The notes: a model not told the origin generated them from the sequence alone. 64,000 nt of DNA from an uncultured Campylobacter sp. (GCF_963526985.1 NZ_CAURPW010000002.1:124001-188000); one strand, 5' to 3'. Shown: positions 33,449 through 42,428, counted from the first letter of the stretch. Program-made: numbers and translations.

Positions 33449-34078
33449 ATGAGTTACGCAAACGAAATTTTAAGAGAGCTTTACTATCTGAGGGCGTTCG
33501 GGTATAAATTCGCCGATTTTTCGCTCTCGTCCGCGGCCTTACCCAGCAGCCTTGCCGAGCTAAACGCGAGCATTAAAGAGTGCAATCTATGCGAGCTTTG
33601 CAAGAGCGCAAACCACGCTCTAACTGGCCTTGGAGACAAAAGCGCTAAAGTTGTTTTCGTATTTGACGCGCCAAACGCCGCCGAGGACGCGAGCGGAGAG
33701 TTTTTAGCGGGCGACGATAAATTTTTACAAAATTTAAATGAGCTGGCCGGGCTAAAAAAGGACGAAATTTACGTCACTAGCCTGCTAAAATGCAAACCCG
33801 CCGCTAAAGCTCCGGCAAGCGCATACGAGCCTTGCGAGCCGTATTTTAGCGCGGAAACCCGTCTAGTCGCGCCAAAACTCATCGTAGCACTAGGCGAAGA
33901 GGTTTTTTACAAAATGATAAAACAAAGCGCGCAAAGCTTTGAGACAATAAGGGGAAATATAATGAAATTTAAACACTCGGCCTTGCTGACGACTTATTCG
34001 CCGAGCGTCGTAGCAAAAAATCCAAGCAAAAAAGAGCTGTTTTTCAGTGATTTAAAAAAGATAAAAGAGTACCTATGA
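33449..34078 (+). CDS. Uracil-DNA glycosylase superfamily protein, divergent family 4/5 type
   Basis: A 209-residue protein with four cysteines placed as in Fe-S UDGs (Cys45, Cys48, Cys115, Cys129), plus the motifs VVFVFDAPNAAED, YVTSLLKCKP and LIVALGEEVFYKM. Active-site motif 1 reads DAPN instead of GEAPG, and the HPS motif reads YSPS, so the catalytic His is missing. It may bind DNA without cutting, or act with altered chemistry. It overlaps the next gene by 4 bases. Confidence 0.75.
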   Translation: MSYANEILRELYYLRAFGYKFADFSLSSAALPSSLAELNASIKECNLCELCKSANHALTGLGDKSAKVVFVFDAPNAAEDASGEFLAGDDKFLQNLNELAGLKKDEIYVTSLLKCKPAAKAPASAYEPCEPYFSAETRLVAPKLIVALGEEVFYKMIKQSAQSFETIRGNIMKFKHSALLTTYSPSVVAKNPSKKELFFSDLKKIKEYL

Positions 34079-35274
34079 GAAAAATTTTAACCGCATTACT
34101 GATCTGCTCGGCGCTGTTTGCCAGGAGCGAAAAAGCCTCCGATATACCGCCCGCCAGCGAAGTTTATATAAATTTAGAACCGACAAAGTGCGACGATGCT
34201 TGCTTGCTTGATCTCGTTAAAGAAGGTCTTTTGCATAGCTTATTGGCCCGCTACGAAAACAGCTCGAATCAAGAAATTTTGCAAGCCATTAACGCCCTAA
34301 GCGGCCCCTACGCAAACGCAGGCGGCGAAAGCCTGACGCCAAACTCAAACGCCGAGTTTAAGATCGCCGTCATCATCCCGCAAGATAGTATAAAAAGCTA
34401 CGCCGGCGTCGTCTCAAACGCGGTTATCGCCTATGTAGTCAGGCAAAACGCACCTATCGACGTTAAATTTTACAACATCGGCAACGAAGCCCCAAGCGCT
34501 ATCGACGGCGCCCTAGCCCGCGCGAAAAGCGAAAACGTCTCCTATATCATCGCGCCGTTTACGCCTATTGGCGCAAAATATCTAAACGAAGTTTTAGACC
34601 CCGCCATGATGGCTTTCGTACCGACTCTGCACATCTCTAGCGTCGATTCGCCGCAGGAAAATTTGATATTCGGCGGTATAGACTACAAAGGGCAGGTCGA
34701 GAAGCTGCTAAATTTCTCAAACGGCCAAGTTGCGGCATTTTCAGACGGCAGCGCGCTAGGGGCGGCGCTAAATCGCTACGCCGACGAGCTTAGCGGCGGG
34801 CTAGCCTACGAAAATGAGATCGCAAGCGGCGTCACGGATCTAAAGCCGATGCTATCCGGCAACTCAAGGCTAAGCGGCGCGACCGTTTTTCTAAACGTTC
34901 CGCTAGTAAAAGCCTCGATGGTAAGCTCCCAAATGCGCCTTTACGACGTCAAATTTAACGCCCTTTTAAGTACCCAGATCAACTACGCGCCAAGCATCTT
35001 TAAACTCACGCAACCGCAGGATAGAGAAAAGCTCTACATAGCCAACTCGATCTCTAAAACCGATGGCGCGCTGGACTCAAATAACGAAATTTTGGGGCAA
35101 AATTTGAACTTCAACTGGGTGGGTTACTCCGCTAGCGCCGGGCTTGACTACATCTACGCGACTTACCTAAACCGCGGCGCGCAGAGGCTTTTTAGCGAGA
35201 GCGTCGAGGACTCGCAGATCATCTATGATACAAAAGTTTTAAAAGCCGGCGAATACGGCTTTTACGAGCAATAA
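34075..35274 (+). CDS. Periplasmic protein with type-1 binding-protein (LpoA-like) fold
   Basis: A 399-residue exported protein, signal peptide MRKILTALLICSALFARS, with a Cys pair CDDACLL soon after. From residue 95 (FKIAVIIPQDSIKSYAGVV) the sequence follows the periplasmic-binding-protein type 1 pattern. FVPTLHISSVDSPQENLIFGG and LSGATVFLNVPLVKAS fall where such folds have their ligand cleft. LpoA, the activator of PBP1A, uses this fold, so a cell-wall role is possible but unproven. Its end overlaps the convergent ybgC by 13 bases. Confidence 0.65.
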   Translation: MRKILTALLICSALFARSEKASDIPPASEVYINLEPTKCDDACLLDLVKEGLLHSLLARYENSSNQEILQAINALSGPYANAGGESLTPNSNAEFKIAVIIPQDSIKSYAGVVSNAVIAYVVRQNAPIDVKFYNIGNEAPSAIDGALARAKSENVSYIIAPFTPIGAKYLNEVLDPAMMAFVPTLHISSVDSPQENLIFGGIDYKGQVEKLLNFSNGQVAAFSDGSALGAALNRYADELSGGLAYENEIASGVTDLKPMLSGNSRLSGATVFLNVPLVKASMVSSQMRLYDVKFNALLSTQINYAPSIFKLTQPQDREKLYIANSISKTDGALDSNNEILGQNLNFNWVGYSASAGLDYIYATYLNRGAQRLFSESVEDSQIIYDTKVLKAGEYGFYEQ

Positions 35275-35666
35275 GAGGAGAGAAAATCCACTATCTCCTC
35301 GCTCATCTTAGCAGGCTTCAGGTTGCTAACAAACGCGACCTCGACATCTGCTTCAAAGACGAGTTCGGGCTGGCATTCACCGCTTAAATTTGCGATTTTA
35401 TAAATTTTTTGATTTATGAGCGCGGAGGCTTTTTTTAGGTTCGCCACGCTCGTTTTTACCTCAAGTAGATCGCCAAGGACGGCCGGTTTTTTAAATTTCG
35501 CCCAAATCTCGCTCACGACAAAATGTCCGTCCTTGCTAAAAGGCTTAACCTCAGAGTCAAAAAACATCTGGCTGCGCGCCCTTTCGCAGTATTTTATATA
35601 GTTTGCGTGATAGACTATGCCGCCCGCGTCGGTGTCTTCGTAGTAGATTCGTATTTTCACGGCCAC
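35262..35666 (-). CDS. ybgC: YbgC/FadM-type acyl-CoA thioesterase
   Basis: A 134-residue hotdog-fold protein. IRIYYEDTDAGGIVYHANYIKYCERAR carries the catalytic Asp of the DTD-GGIVYH motif. The usual length for a YbgC-type enzyme, which hydrolyses short acyl-CoA or acyl-ACP. There is no tol-pal gene next to it. It starts 3 bases after the first of the three tandem paralogs upstream on this strand. Confidence 0.9.
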   Translation of the reverse strand: MAVKIRIYYEDTDAGGIVYHANYIKYCERARSQMFFDSEVKPFSKDGHFVVSEIWAKFKKPAVLGDLLEVKTSVANLKKASALINQKIYKIANLSGECQPELVFEADVEVAFVSNLKPAKMSEEIVDFLSSYCS

Positions 35667-35669
35667 TCC

Positions 35670-36758
35670 TTAGGCTTTTAGATCAAGCCTCATTTTACCT
35701 AGTTTTCTTAAAAGCTCCATTATATCCGTCCCTTTTTCCTGTTCGGCTTTCAAGAAATTTTCAAAAAACTCGCGCTTTATATCCTTATAAACATAGGTTT
35801 GGCTTTTACTAACGGCTTGGATAGGTTTAAATTTATTCTCTTTGGGAGTTTCTTTAGGAGTTTGATCGCTTGCCGTGACATCTTTTAGAGCTATATTTTG
35901 TAGCACGTCTGCGATACTCTCGCCTTTTTTAAATGCATCTTTTAAAAAACTTAAAAACTCTTTTTTAGTTGCTTCATCTGCGTAGCTCACCTGTTTTACC
36001 ATCTCTTGTCCCCAAAAGACCGCAGGCCGTTTTCCCGATATCTGGTCGAAATTTAGCTTGCCGTCTTTGAGTGAGATTTTGACCTTTGCGTTCTCTCCTA
36101 GTATCTTTTCGGCGGCAACCTCAAGCCATTTATCTTTAAATTTTTCCAAATCCATATCAGAGTCTAGTAGCTTTGCCATATCGACCGCCATTTTAAGCCC
36201 GGCACCCTTCGTATTACCAACGCCAAAGCTTCCTAGATCCACATTAAACGCACTCATAAACCCGTCTACGCTAAAAACATCGTTTTCCATGTTTGAATTA
36301 CTTTGCAAGACCTTCGTGCTATCTATAAATTTCTTTAGCTCTGCGACCTCGCTCTTATTCACGCTTGGATCAAGCCCGTTTATCTTGCCCCAAATGCTGA
36401 TTTTATCGTCTTTAGTATAGCCGCTTAGCGAATACGCCTTACGCGCGACCACGGGATCATAAGGTTTATATATCGGTTTTTTAAAGCCCATTTTTATAGC
36501 AAGAAGCCTATTTTGCTGCTTGTCGTTTAGTTTTGAAAACTCCACGTTTTGCGCCCAAACGGCAAGCTCGTTTTCGTCCAGTTTGTCGGGATCGAGAGCA
36601 TAATAATCAATCGGTTCGGTCAAATTTGATCGAGACGGCGCCAAATTTGAGGTTAAATTTATAGCCTCTTTTTCCTCGCGTGCTTTTAAATTTTGCTCGT
36701 GAGCGCTACTAAAATCATAATTTACGTTTGCGCTAAATCCATTTATACCGCTTATCAT
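35670..36758 (-). CDS. Tandem paralogue family protein 3 (unknown function), 362 aa
   Basis: Starts MISGINGFSANVNYDFSSAH, with KAREEKEAINLTSN following. It ends with YKDIKREFFENFLKAEQEK and MELLRKLGKMRLDLKA. These two ends are shared by the next two genes upstream, while the middle differs. A motif shared in the middle, SLSGYTKDDKISIWGKINGLD, is kept in the second gene too. No signal peptide, no membrane segment and no recognised domain. The N-terminus resembles those of flagellar-type secreted proteins of campylobacters, but this is only a resemblance. Confidence 0.75.
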   Translation of the reverse strand: MISGINGFSANVNYDFSSAHEQNLKAREEKEAINLTSNLAPSRSNLTEPIDYYALDPDKLDENELAVWAQNVEFSKLNDKQQNRLLAIKMGFKKPIYKPYDPVVARKAYSLSGYTKDDKISIWGKINGLDPSVNKSEVAELKKFIDSTKVLQSNSNMENDVFSVDGFMSAFNVDLGSFGVGNTKGAGLKMAVDMAKLLDSDMDLEKFKDKWLEVAAEKILGENAKVKISLKDGKLNFDQISGKRPAVFWGQEMVKQVSYADEATKKEFLSFLKDAFKKGESIADVLQNIALKDVTASDQTPKETPKENKFKPIQAVSKSQTYVYKDIKREFFENFLKAEQEKGTDIMELLRKLGKMRLDLKA

Positions 36759-36767
36759 ATTAATCCT

Positions 36768-37793
36768 TTATGCTTTTACGTCAAATTTACCTAGCTTTGC
36801 TAGTTGATTTAAAATTTCAGTTATATCCGTACCCTTTTCGCGTTCGGCTTTTAAGAAATTCTCGAAAAACTCGCGTCTAATGTCTTTATCTACGTATGTT
36901 TTGCTTTCACTTGTGGCTTGGATAGGTTTAAACACCGTCGCCTCGCTTGTATTTTCCTTAAATTCAGCCCTGCCCTCAAGCAGATTTTGTATATCCAGAC
37001 CCTTTTCTATCGCATCTCGTACGAATTTTATAAACGCCTTTTTACTCTGCTCGTCCTTATACTCGATACTCTCAAGCTCCCTAAACTCCACGGGAGCCTT
37101 GTTTTTATTCATGACTATCGCGATATTTTCGCCGTCTACGGATATTCTTTCCGCGCCGCTCTCGCCCAAACGCTTCAGCACGGTATATTCAGCCCACCTA
37201 TCCTTAAACTCGTCCACGCTCATATCAGAGTCGAGGATTTCCATCCCCTTATTCCCTGCATTATCTTCTATGCCCAAAAATGGGTATTCGTGGTTTATGT
37301 ATTTTTTCGCAAATTCATCAACATTTGTCGTATCATGTCCCGCCAAATCCCGAGTAAGTCTATCGAAACCAAACGCCCCGCTACTATTTATAAATTTCTT
37401 CAGATTTTCCGCTTCGCTCCTACTAAAAGAGCCGTCTAATCCACTTATCTTACCCCATACGCTTATCTTTTCATCCAGCGTATATCCGCTCAGAGAAAAA
37501 ACGCCTCGTATATTAACCGGTGCGCCGGGCGGGAGCTTTTTTATCTCCCTGATGGCCGCTTCCATCTCTTTGATGTTAAAGTCTACGTCGATACCCTTTA
37601 GGCTTGATGCGTTTTCGCTATTTTTTGGGTTCGCTTGATTTGTCGAATTTGGCTGTGCGACCGCCGTATTCAAAGCCTGATTTGAGGTTAAATTTATAGC
37701 CTCTTTTTCCTCGAGTGCTTTTAAATTTCGCTCGTGAGCGCTACTAAAATCATAATTTACGTTTGCGTTAAATCCGTTTACGCCGCTTATCAT
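36768..37793 (-). CDS. Tandem paralogue family protein 2 (unknown function), 341 aa
   Basis: Starts MISGVNGFNANVNYDFSSAH and ends DIRREFFENFLKAERE, then ITEILNQLAKLGKFDVKA. Its DNA is almost identical to that of its neighbours over the start region and over the 3' end with the spacer (36760-36830 against 37793-37870). This shows tandem duplication or gene conversion. The middle is diverged. It lies 9 bases from each neighbour, so the three form an operon. Confidence 0.75.
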   Translation of the reverse strand: MISGVNGFNANVNYDFSSAHERNLKALEEKEAINLTSNQALNTAVAQPNSTNQANPKNSENASSLKGIDVDFNIKEMEAAIREIKKLPPGAPVNIRGVFSLSGYTLDEKISVWGKISGLDGSFSRSEAENLKKFINSSGAFGFDRLTRDLAGHDTTNVDEFAKKYINHEYPFLGIEDNAGNKGMEILDSDMSVDEFKDRWAEYTVLKRLGESGAERISVDGENIAIVMNKNKAPVEFRELESIEYKDEQSKKAFIKFVRDAIEKGLDIQNLLEGRAEFKENTSEATVFKPIQATSESKTYVDKDIRREFFENFLKAEREKGTDITEILNQLAKLGKFDVKA

Positions 37794-37802
37794 ATTAATC
37801 CT

Positions 37803-38657
37803 TTATGCTTTTACGTCAAATTTACCTAGCTTTGCTAGTTGATTTAAAATTTCAGTTATATCCGTCCCCTTTTCCTGTTCGGCTTTCAGGAAATTTTCAA
37901 AGAATTCTCGTCTGATGTCTTTATCTACGTAAGTCTTGCTTTTACTTGTAGCTTGGATAGGTTTAAATTTAGTTTCTGCTCTTTGCTTGGCTAAATTTTC
38001 GTTGTATTCTCTCATCTCTTGATTGATTTTTGCTACGGCTTCTTTGTGGGCTTTCGTAGTTTTCTCGATATCTTCCGCATAGAGCTTTTTAAATTCTTCT
38101 ATACTGATGTCGGTTCTTTGCAGCAAGGCAGCTCCGACGTCGCCCATCACGGCATCTTCAGGTAAAGAGTCTTTAAAAGCCCTCAATTCCTCTTCCTCCT
38201 CCTTTGTTCCAAGCCCCAGCAATTTACCCGAGATAGTCGGTTTACCGTCTATCGATTTGCCCTTTAGCCACCACGAATACGAATATAGAGTAAAATCGAC
38301 AACCTTTTCCTTTGTGTCCAGCTCGTCTCTCATTATCATCTCGTGCATCTGTCCGGGCGCGTATTTTTGGGCTAGCATCGCGTCGATTTTCTCTATGGTT
38401 TTGGTTATCCAGCCCTCTTCGCTCCTATCGAAATTGATATTTTCAGCCGCAAATATCTCGTAGGTAGTTTTATTCATATACGCTTGCGCTATGCGCGCAT
38501 CCTCGTCGCTTTGCACGCTTTTTTGAGGCGTTTGGTTTAAATTTTGCTTATCGAAAGGAGCGATTTTGGCGGCACTTGCTTGCGCTTTTTTCGGGTCGGT
38601 TTTGGTTTCAAAAATCGGCTGATAGCCCGCCGAGTTTAAATTTATGCCTTCTATCAT
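37803..38657 (-). CDS. Tandem paralogue family protein 1 (unknown function), 284 aa
   Basis: First of the operon. The N-terminus differs (MIEGINLNSAGYQPIFETKT), but the C-terminus FKPIQATSKSKTYVDKDIRR, FENFLKAEQEKGTD, ITEILNQLAKLGKFDVKA is the same as in the second gene. The middle has a Met-rich helical stretch and a segment WWLKGKSIDGKPTISGKLLGLG. That stretch corresponds to the SLSGYT-WGKI-GLD motif of the other two. Function unknown; soluble. Confidence 0.75.
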   Translation of the reverse strand: MIEGINLNSAGYQPIFETKTDPKKAQASAAKIAPFDKQNLNQTPQKSVQSDEDARIAQAYMNKTTYEIFAAENINFDRSEEGWITKTIEKIDAMLAQKYAPGQMHEMIMRDELDTKEKVVDFTLYSYSWWLKGKSIDGKPTISGKLLGLGTKEEEEELRAFKDSLPEDAVMGDVGAALLQRTDISIEEFKKLYAEDIEKTTKAHKEAVAKINQEMREYNENLAKQRAETKFKPIQATSKSKTYVDKDIRREFFENFLKAEQEKGTDITEILNQLAKLGKFDVKA

Positions 38658-38821
38658 TTTTAAATCCTTCTAAATTTGGATTTTAAGATAAATCGGCAAA
38701 TTTGAGAAAAAAATTAGGGTAAAGATAAGAAAGGCTATCAAATTTAGCCCCCGTTTCGAGAGCTAAATTTGATCCAAATTTGACGGATTGCCAAATTTTA
38801 ACAAAACAATTAGCGGAAGTA

Positions 38822-38923
38822 TTTTAAGACGGATTTAAATGCTGCGACAAAAATTTAGCCCAAGATAAGGCGTGCAGCCTATCGCAGGGCGAAATTTTCT
38901 AGCTTATTTAAGGACGCTTAAAA
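38822..38923 (+). repeat. Family B structured element, copy 2
   Basis: Outer stem TTTTAAG (38822-38828)/CTTAAAA (38917-38923); internal loop ACGGA/GACG; 8-bp stem TTTAAATG (38834-38841) with TATTTAAG (38905-38912, two G-U pairs); middle stem AAAATTTAGCCC (38850-38861)/GGGCGAAATTTT (38887-38898, one mismatch); tip GAT, bulged A, AGGC, loop GTGCA, GCCTATC (38864-38883). It lies 16 bases after the stop of the ThrE-type gene on the minus strand. Confidence 0.8.
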
Positions 38924-38938
38924 GACGCCGCACAAAAT

Positions 38939-39466
38939 TTACTTTTCGCTGGGCTTTCTCGTCGCCAGATCGCACTTGGCACCGCGAGTAATCATCAAAG
39001 ACTGATCGTAAAATAAAATAAGCACCACCGAAACCCCGACGCCAAGCGCTAGCGAGACCGTCGTAGTCGTGATCGCATTATCAAAAAATATGATTAGGTA
39101 TTCGTTTTTCTTAGCGATATTAGGCTCGTTTAGAAACGAAAACAGCGCCAAAATGCCCTTGTACGCGTAAACTCCCGGCACCATCGGCAAAAGCGCGGGA
39201 AACGCGATGATTTCAGCCGGCACTTTTAGCCGTTTGGCAAATAGCATACCTAAAATCCCGCTTAAAAAAGAGACGATAAGGGTGGCGACGCTGATGTTAA
39301 AAAATCCCATCTGCATGATCCAAAAGCGACTAGCGTGCGCAAATGCCGCAAGTAGCGCGCAAAACGCGAGAGTCCTTTTTGGCGGAGAGCTAGCGTAGGC
39401 AAAGCCAAGCCCCGCTACCGCCGCAAAAGCGCCGTCTATAAGCGTCGCGATAAAAAGCTCAAACAT
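38939..39466 (-). CDS. Threonine/serine exporter, small subunit (ThrE_2/DUF3815)
   Basis: A 175-residue protein with five membrane segments. LIDGAFAAVAGLGFAYASSPPKR and LPMVPGVYAYKGILALFSF are typical of the DUF3815 half of split ThrE exporters. It overlaps the partner gene by 8 bases. The last 12 residues are polar. Export of threonine/serine is inferred from the family. Confidence 0.85.
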   Translation of the reverse strand: MFELFIATLIDGAFAAVAGLGFAYASSPPKRTLAFCALLAAFAHASRFWIMQMGFFNISVATLIVSFLSGILGMLFAKRLKVPAEIIAFPALLPMVPGVYAYKGILALFSFLNEPNIAKKNEYLIIFFDNAITTTTVSLALGVGVSVVLILFYDQSLMITRGAKCDLATRKPSEK

Positions 39467-40241
39467 GTAAAATCTCCGCGCTACTAAGCGAGAGCGTGAT
39501 ATAGACGCCCACCGCGATGCAAAGTATCAGGATGCCCGTGCTCACGGCCCTGCTGATGCCTACAAGCGTGTTGTCGTTTAGGATATCAAAGACCGAGTTT
39601 ATGAGAAAAACGCCCGGCATCAAAAATAGTATCGACGAGCCGATCGCCACGTCGCTAGTGTGCGTAAAGCCGTAAAATACGCCAAGATAGGCGATAAAAG
39701 AGACCACGAACGAGACTAGGACGTACTGGATTTTTAAATTTACGCCAATTTTAGCAAGCGCAAATCTAAGGCTATACCCCACGAGCGTCGCAAAAAATAC
39801 GCATACGACAGAGCCCGCGTCGCCGCCAAAAAGTCTGCAAAACGCCGCATTTGCAAGGCTTATTAAAATAAGCGAACTTGCAAATTTATTCGCCCCGATG
39901 CGCATGACGCCCTCAAACTGCTCTTTGGCTTCATCAAGGCTCAAATTTTCATCCAAAATCCGCCAGCTAAGCGACGAAAGCTCTGAAATACGGTTAAAGC
40001 TCACCTGTCCCAGCGGGATCTTTTTCACGTAGGTTCGGCGCAGGGAGTTATCGACCGAGTCCATGACGCTAATGGTAAAATACTTCACAAAAATAGTCAC
40101 GCTAACATCGTATCCGTAGCGCCTAGCGACGCGGTCTACGCACTTTTCGACGCGCGCGGTGTAGGTGCCCGCGCTCACCATCGCCGTCGTGTAATCAGAT
40201 AGAAAATCGGTTAAAATTTGGATATCGGGCTTTACGATCAT
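39459..40241 (-). CDS. Threonine/serine exporter, large subunit (ThrE/DUF1212)
   Basis: A 260-residue protein. The cytoplasmic N-terminal domain (LSDYTTAMVSAGTYTARVEK) is followed by five membrane segments. The LFGGDAGSVVCVFFATLVGY and PGVFLINSVFDILNDNTLVG motifs are family marks. It makes a split ThrE exporter with the preceding gene. It overlaps the DUF4149 gene by 4 bases. Confidence 0.88.
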   Translation of the reverse strand: MIVKPDIQILTDFLSDYTTAMVSAGTYTARVEKCVDRVARRYGYDVSVTIFVKYFTISVMDSVDNSLRRTYVKKIPLGQVSFNRISELSSLSWRILDENLSLDEAKEQFEGVMRIGANKFASSLILISLANAAFCRLFGGDAGSVVCVFFATLVGYSLRFALAKIGVNLKIQYVLVSFVVSFIAYLGVFYGFTHTSDVAIGSSILFLMPGVFLINSVFDILNDNTLVGISRAVSTGILILCIAVGVYITLSLSSAEILHV

Positions 40242-40705
40242 TTTTCGGCTATTTTAAATTTGATAAAAAACAAAGCAAGCTGCGCAAACAACATCAGCTT
40301 CATCGTCCACTCGCTAGCCGCGTGCATCTGCGCAAACTCGGCCGTCTGCGTCGCCGCCTCGCCCGCAGCCTGCGCGTCCATAACAAAAGGCGTGAAGTAA
40401 AACGCGAAAGAGAGCGCGAGGGCTAAATTTATCGCGCAAAGCATACCCATGCTAAATTTAGCGGCAAATTTGACGCTGGATCTAAACGATGCAAGCTCGC
40501 AAAGCGCGATCAGGACGCTAACGGCTAGCAAGGCGTAGTTAAATTTAACAAATATCGTAGCCATGAGTTTGCCGCTTTGAAACTGCGTAAGCACGCCGTC
40601 GCCCAGAATGCTCTGCGGATAAAAAATCGTCGGCGCAACCAGAGCGCCCAAAGCCAGCTCCGTGCCGATGAGCGCGCCAAGAAGCAAAAAATAAACGCTT
40701 TTCAT
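40238..40705 (-). CDS. DUF4149 membrane protein
   Basis: 155 residues and four membrane segments: YFLLLGALIGTELALGALVAPT, FNYALLAVSVLIALCEL, GMLCAINLALALSFAFYF and a final LMLFAQLALFFIKFK. The charged HAASEWTMK before the last helix fits DUF4149. Coupled to the exporter genes by ATGA overlap. Function unknown. Confidence 0.75.
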   Translation of the reverse strand: MKSVYFLLLGALIGTELALGALVAPTIFYPQSILGDGVLTQFQSGKLMATIFVKFNYALLAVSVLIALCELASFRSSVKFAAKFSMGMLCAINLALALSFAFYFTPFVMDAQAAGEAATQTAEFAQMHAASEWTMKLMLFAQLALFFIKFKIAEK

Positions 40706-40850
40706 AATTTTCCTTTTTTTGATTTTACCGTACGCATTTTAGGGTTAGGGCGTTTAAATTCGGCTAAATTTAGACGCAAATTCGGCAAAAATGCTTGCTT
40801 GATACGGTAAATTTAGCGCTAGCGCCGCGTAATTTAACGCGTTTAGAATT

Positions 40851-41471
40851 TTAATCCTGCTTCGCGCTCGTTTTATCTATATAAAATTTCGCGCTTTCCG
40901 TGCGCCACGCGCCGTAGGGCAGCTTAGCTTGCATCGTTAGGTGCAGTATGCCCTTGATACATTTACTATCTTGCTTATCGATAGATAGCGCCCTAGACCT
41001 GCCTACGTCCACGCATTCGCCGCTTTTAGCCGAGTAGCCTATCTCCAAAATGCCCGATAACACGCTATCCATAGCCTGTCTATAAAGCGTAACGACGTTT
41101 ACGCGCCCGAGCTTGAAATGATCGTAACTCCAGTTAGCTAGCCTTTGATAGCCCGAGTTTAACGCGGTTTGCACGCATTTTTCGCCCTCGCCGCAAAGCA
41201 AAGCCGCAAGCGCCCAGTAGTCGCGGTCGCCGTTAGCTAAGCGCTGCAAACACCTCCGCATCCACTCGGGACTATCGGCGCCTAGTTCCGTTCTGTAAGG
41301 TTTTAGCGAGTTTTGCAGATACCCGCACTCGTGCAGCGCGCCGAGCAAATTTATCCGCGCGTCGGTATCAAAAAGGTCGCGGCTAAGGTACGCCGCAGCG
41401 GCGCAAAGCGCGAACTCGCCCTTGCTTTTTGCTTTTGATTCCAGATTTTTTAGCTTCGTTTGGATGCTCAT
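40851..41471 (-). CDS. Hypothetical protein, 206 aa
   Basis: Soluble and helical, with Cys in ALCAAAAYLSRD, LHECGYLQ, MRRCLQRLANGD and ALLCGEGEKC. The repeated helix pairs are reminiscent of Sel1-like or TPR-type proteins, but no standard repeat is clear. No signal peptide. Monocistronic, between prmC and the DUF4149 gene. Function unknown. Confidence 0.65.
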   Translation of the reverse strand: MSIQTKLKNLESKAKSKGEFALCAAAAYLSRDLFDTDARINLLGALHECGYLQNSLKPYRTELGADSPEWMRRCLQRLANGDRDYWALAALLCGEGEKCVQTALNSGYQRLANWSYDHFKLGRVNVVTLYRQAMDSVLSGILEIGYSAKSGECVDVGRSRALSIDKQDSKCIKGILHLTMQAKLPYGAWRTESAKFYIDKTSAKQD

Positions 41472-41579
41472 TTTATTCCTCTTCGTTTAAATTTAGCGGT
41501 TTTTGCGCTGGCGCCCGGCTTTGCTAGCTAAAACGCCGAAAAAAGCGCGGTAAATTTCGCATGCAAACCTCGCGCAAAT

Positions 41580-42428
41580 TTAAAAATTTGCAAATACATT
41601 TCGCGCGACGAATCCGCGGTCAAATCCGGCTAAATCCTTGTAAAACTCAGCCTCGAAGCCATTAAATTTAAGCGCGCTTTGCATACTTTCTCGCTGGTCG
41701 TAGCCCATCTCGCAGGCTAGGTATTTTACGCCGCGATTTCGCGCGAGAAGCACGATATTTTTTAAAATTTCATCGCCTTTTGCGCCGCCAAATAGCGCCT
41801 CGCGCGGCTCGTTTAGTACGAATTTATCCAGCTCGTAGTCTCGCGCGATATAAGGCGGGTTTGAAACGAGCAGGTCAAAGCGCCCATAAATTTGATCTAG
41901 ATACGCGCATTTTACGAACTCGATCCTATCCTCTACGCCGAATTTCGCGGCGTTCTGCCTAGCCAAATTTAACGCATCGTCGCTGATATCGGAGGCTATG
42001 ATTTTAGCTTTTGAGTTTAGCGCGAGACAGATACTGATTATCCCGCTTCCCGCTCCGATCTCGGCGACTAGGGGCGGCCCATTTTGCGCGGGCAAATTTG
42101 ATAAAACTTCAAGCGATCTTTCGACTAAAATTTCAGTCTCGGGACGCGGGATCAGGACTCCTTTTTTTACGTTAAAGCTAAGTCCGTAAAAGCCCGCCTC
42201 GCCCGTGATATATTCTAGCGGCTCGTGATTTGCAAAGCGCTTTGCTAGCGAAAAATAGCCGTCCGCATCCTCTAGCTCGCGGTTTAAATTTAAAAATATC
42301 CACTCGATTTTTATGCCGAGGTAGCTCATCAAAAGCGCCTTGGCTACGCGCGCAGGATTTGCGCCGCTTATCTCGCACGCGGGCGCGATCTGCGAAGCGG
42401 CGGCTTTTAGCGCGTCATTTACCGTCAT
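41580..42428 (-). CDS. prmC: Peptide chain release factor N5-glutamine methyltransferase
   Basis: 282 residues. The catalytic SNPPYIARDYELDKFV, the upstream IPRPETEILVERSL and the SAM loop VAEIGAGSGIISICLAL are all present. It methylates the Gln of the GGQ motif of RF1/RF2. The start overlaps the end of the M48 protease gene by 14 bases. Confidence 0.95.
   Translation of the reverse strand: MTVNDALKAAASQIAPACEISGANPARVAKALLMSYLGIKIEWIFLNLNRELEDADGYFSLAKRFANHEPLEYITGEAGFYGLSFNVKKGVLIPRPETEILVERSLEVLSNLPAQNGPPLVAEIGAGSGIISICLALNSKAKIIASDISDDALNLARQNAAKFGVEDRIEFVKCAYLDQIYGRFDLLVSNPPYIARDYELDKFVLNEPREALFGGAKGDEILKNIVLLARNRGVKYLACEMGYDQRESMQSALKFNGFEAEFYKDLAGFDRGFVARNVFANF

Noticed and set aside
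36880..37638. Long open frame of 252 codons opposite the second tandem paralogue
   Set aside because: Serine- and phenylalanine-rich shadow of the AT-rich antisense strand. The minus-strand gene has clear paralogs on both sides.
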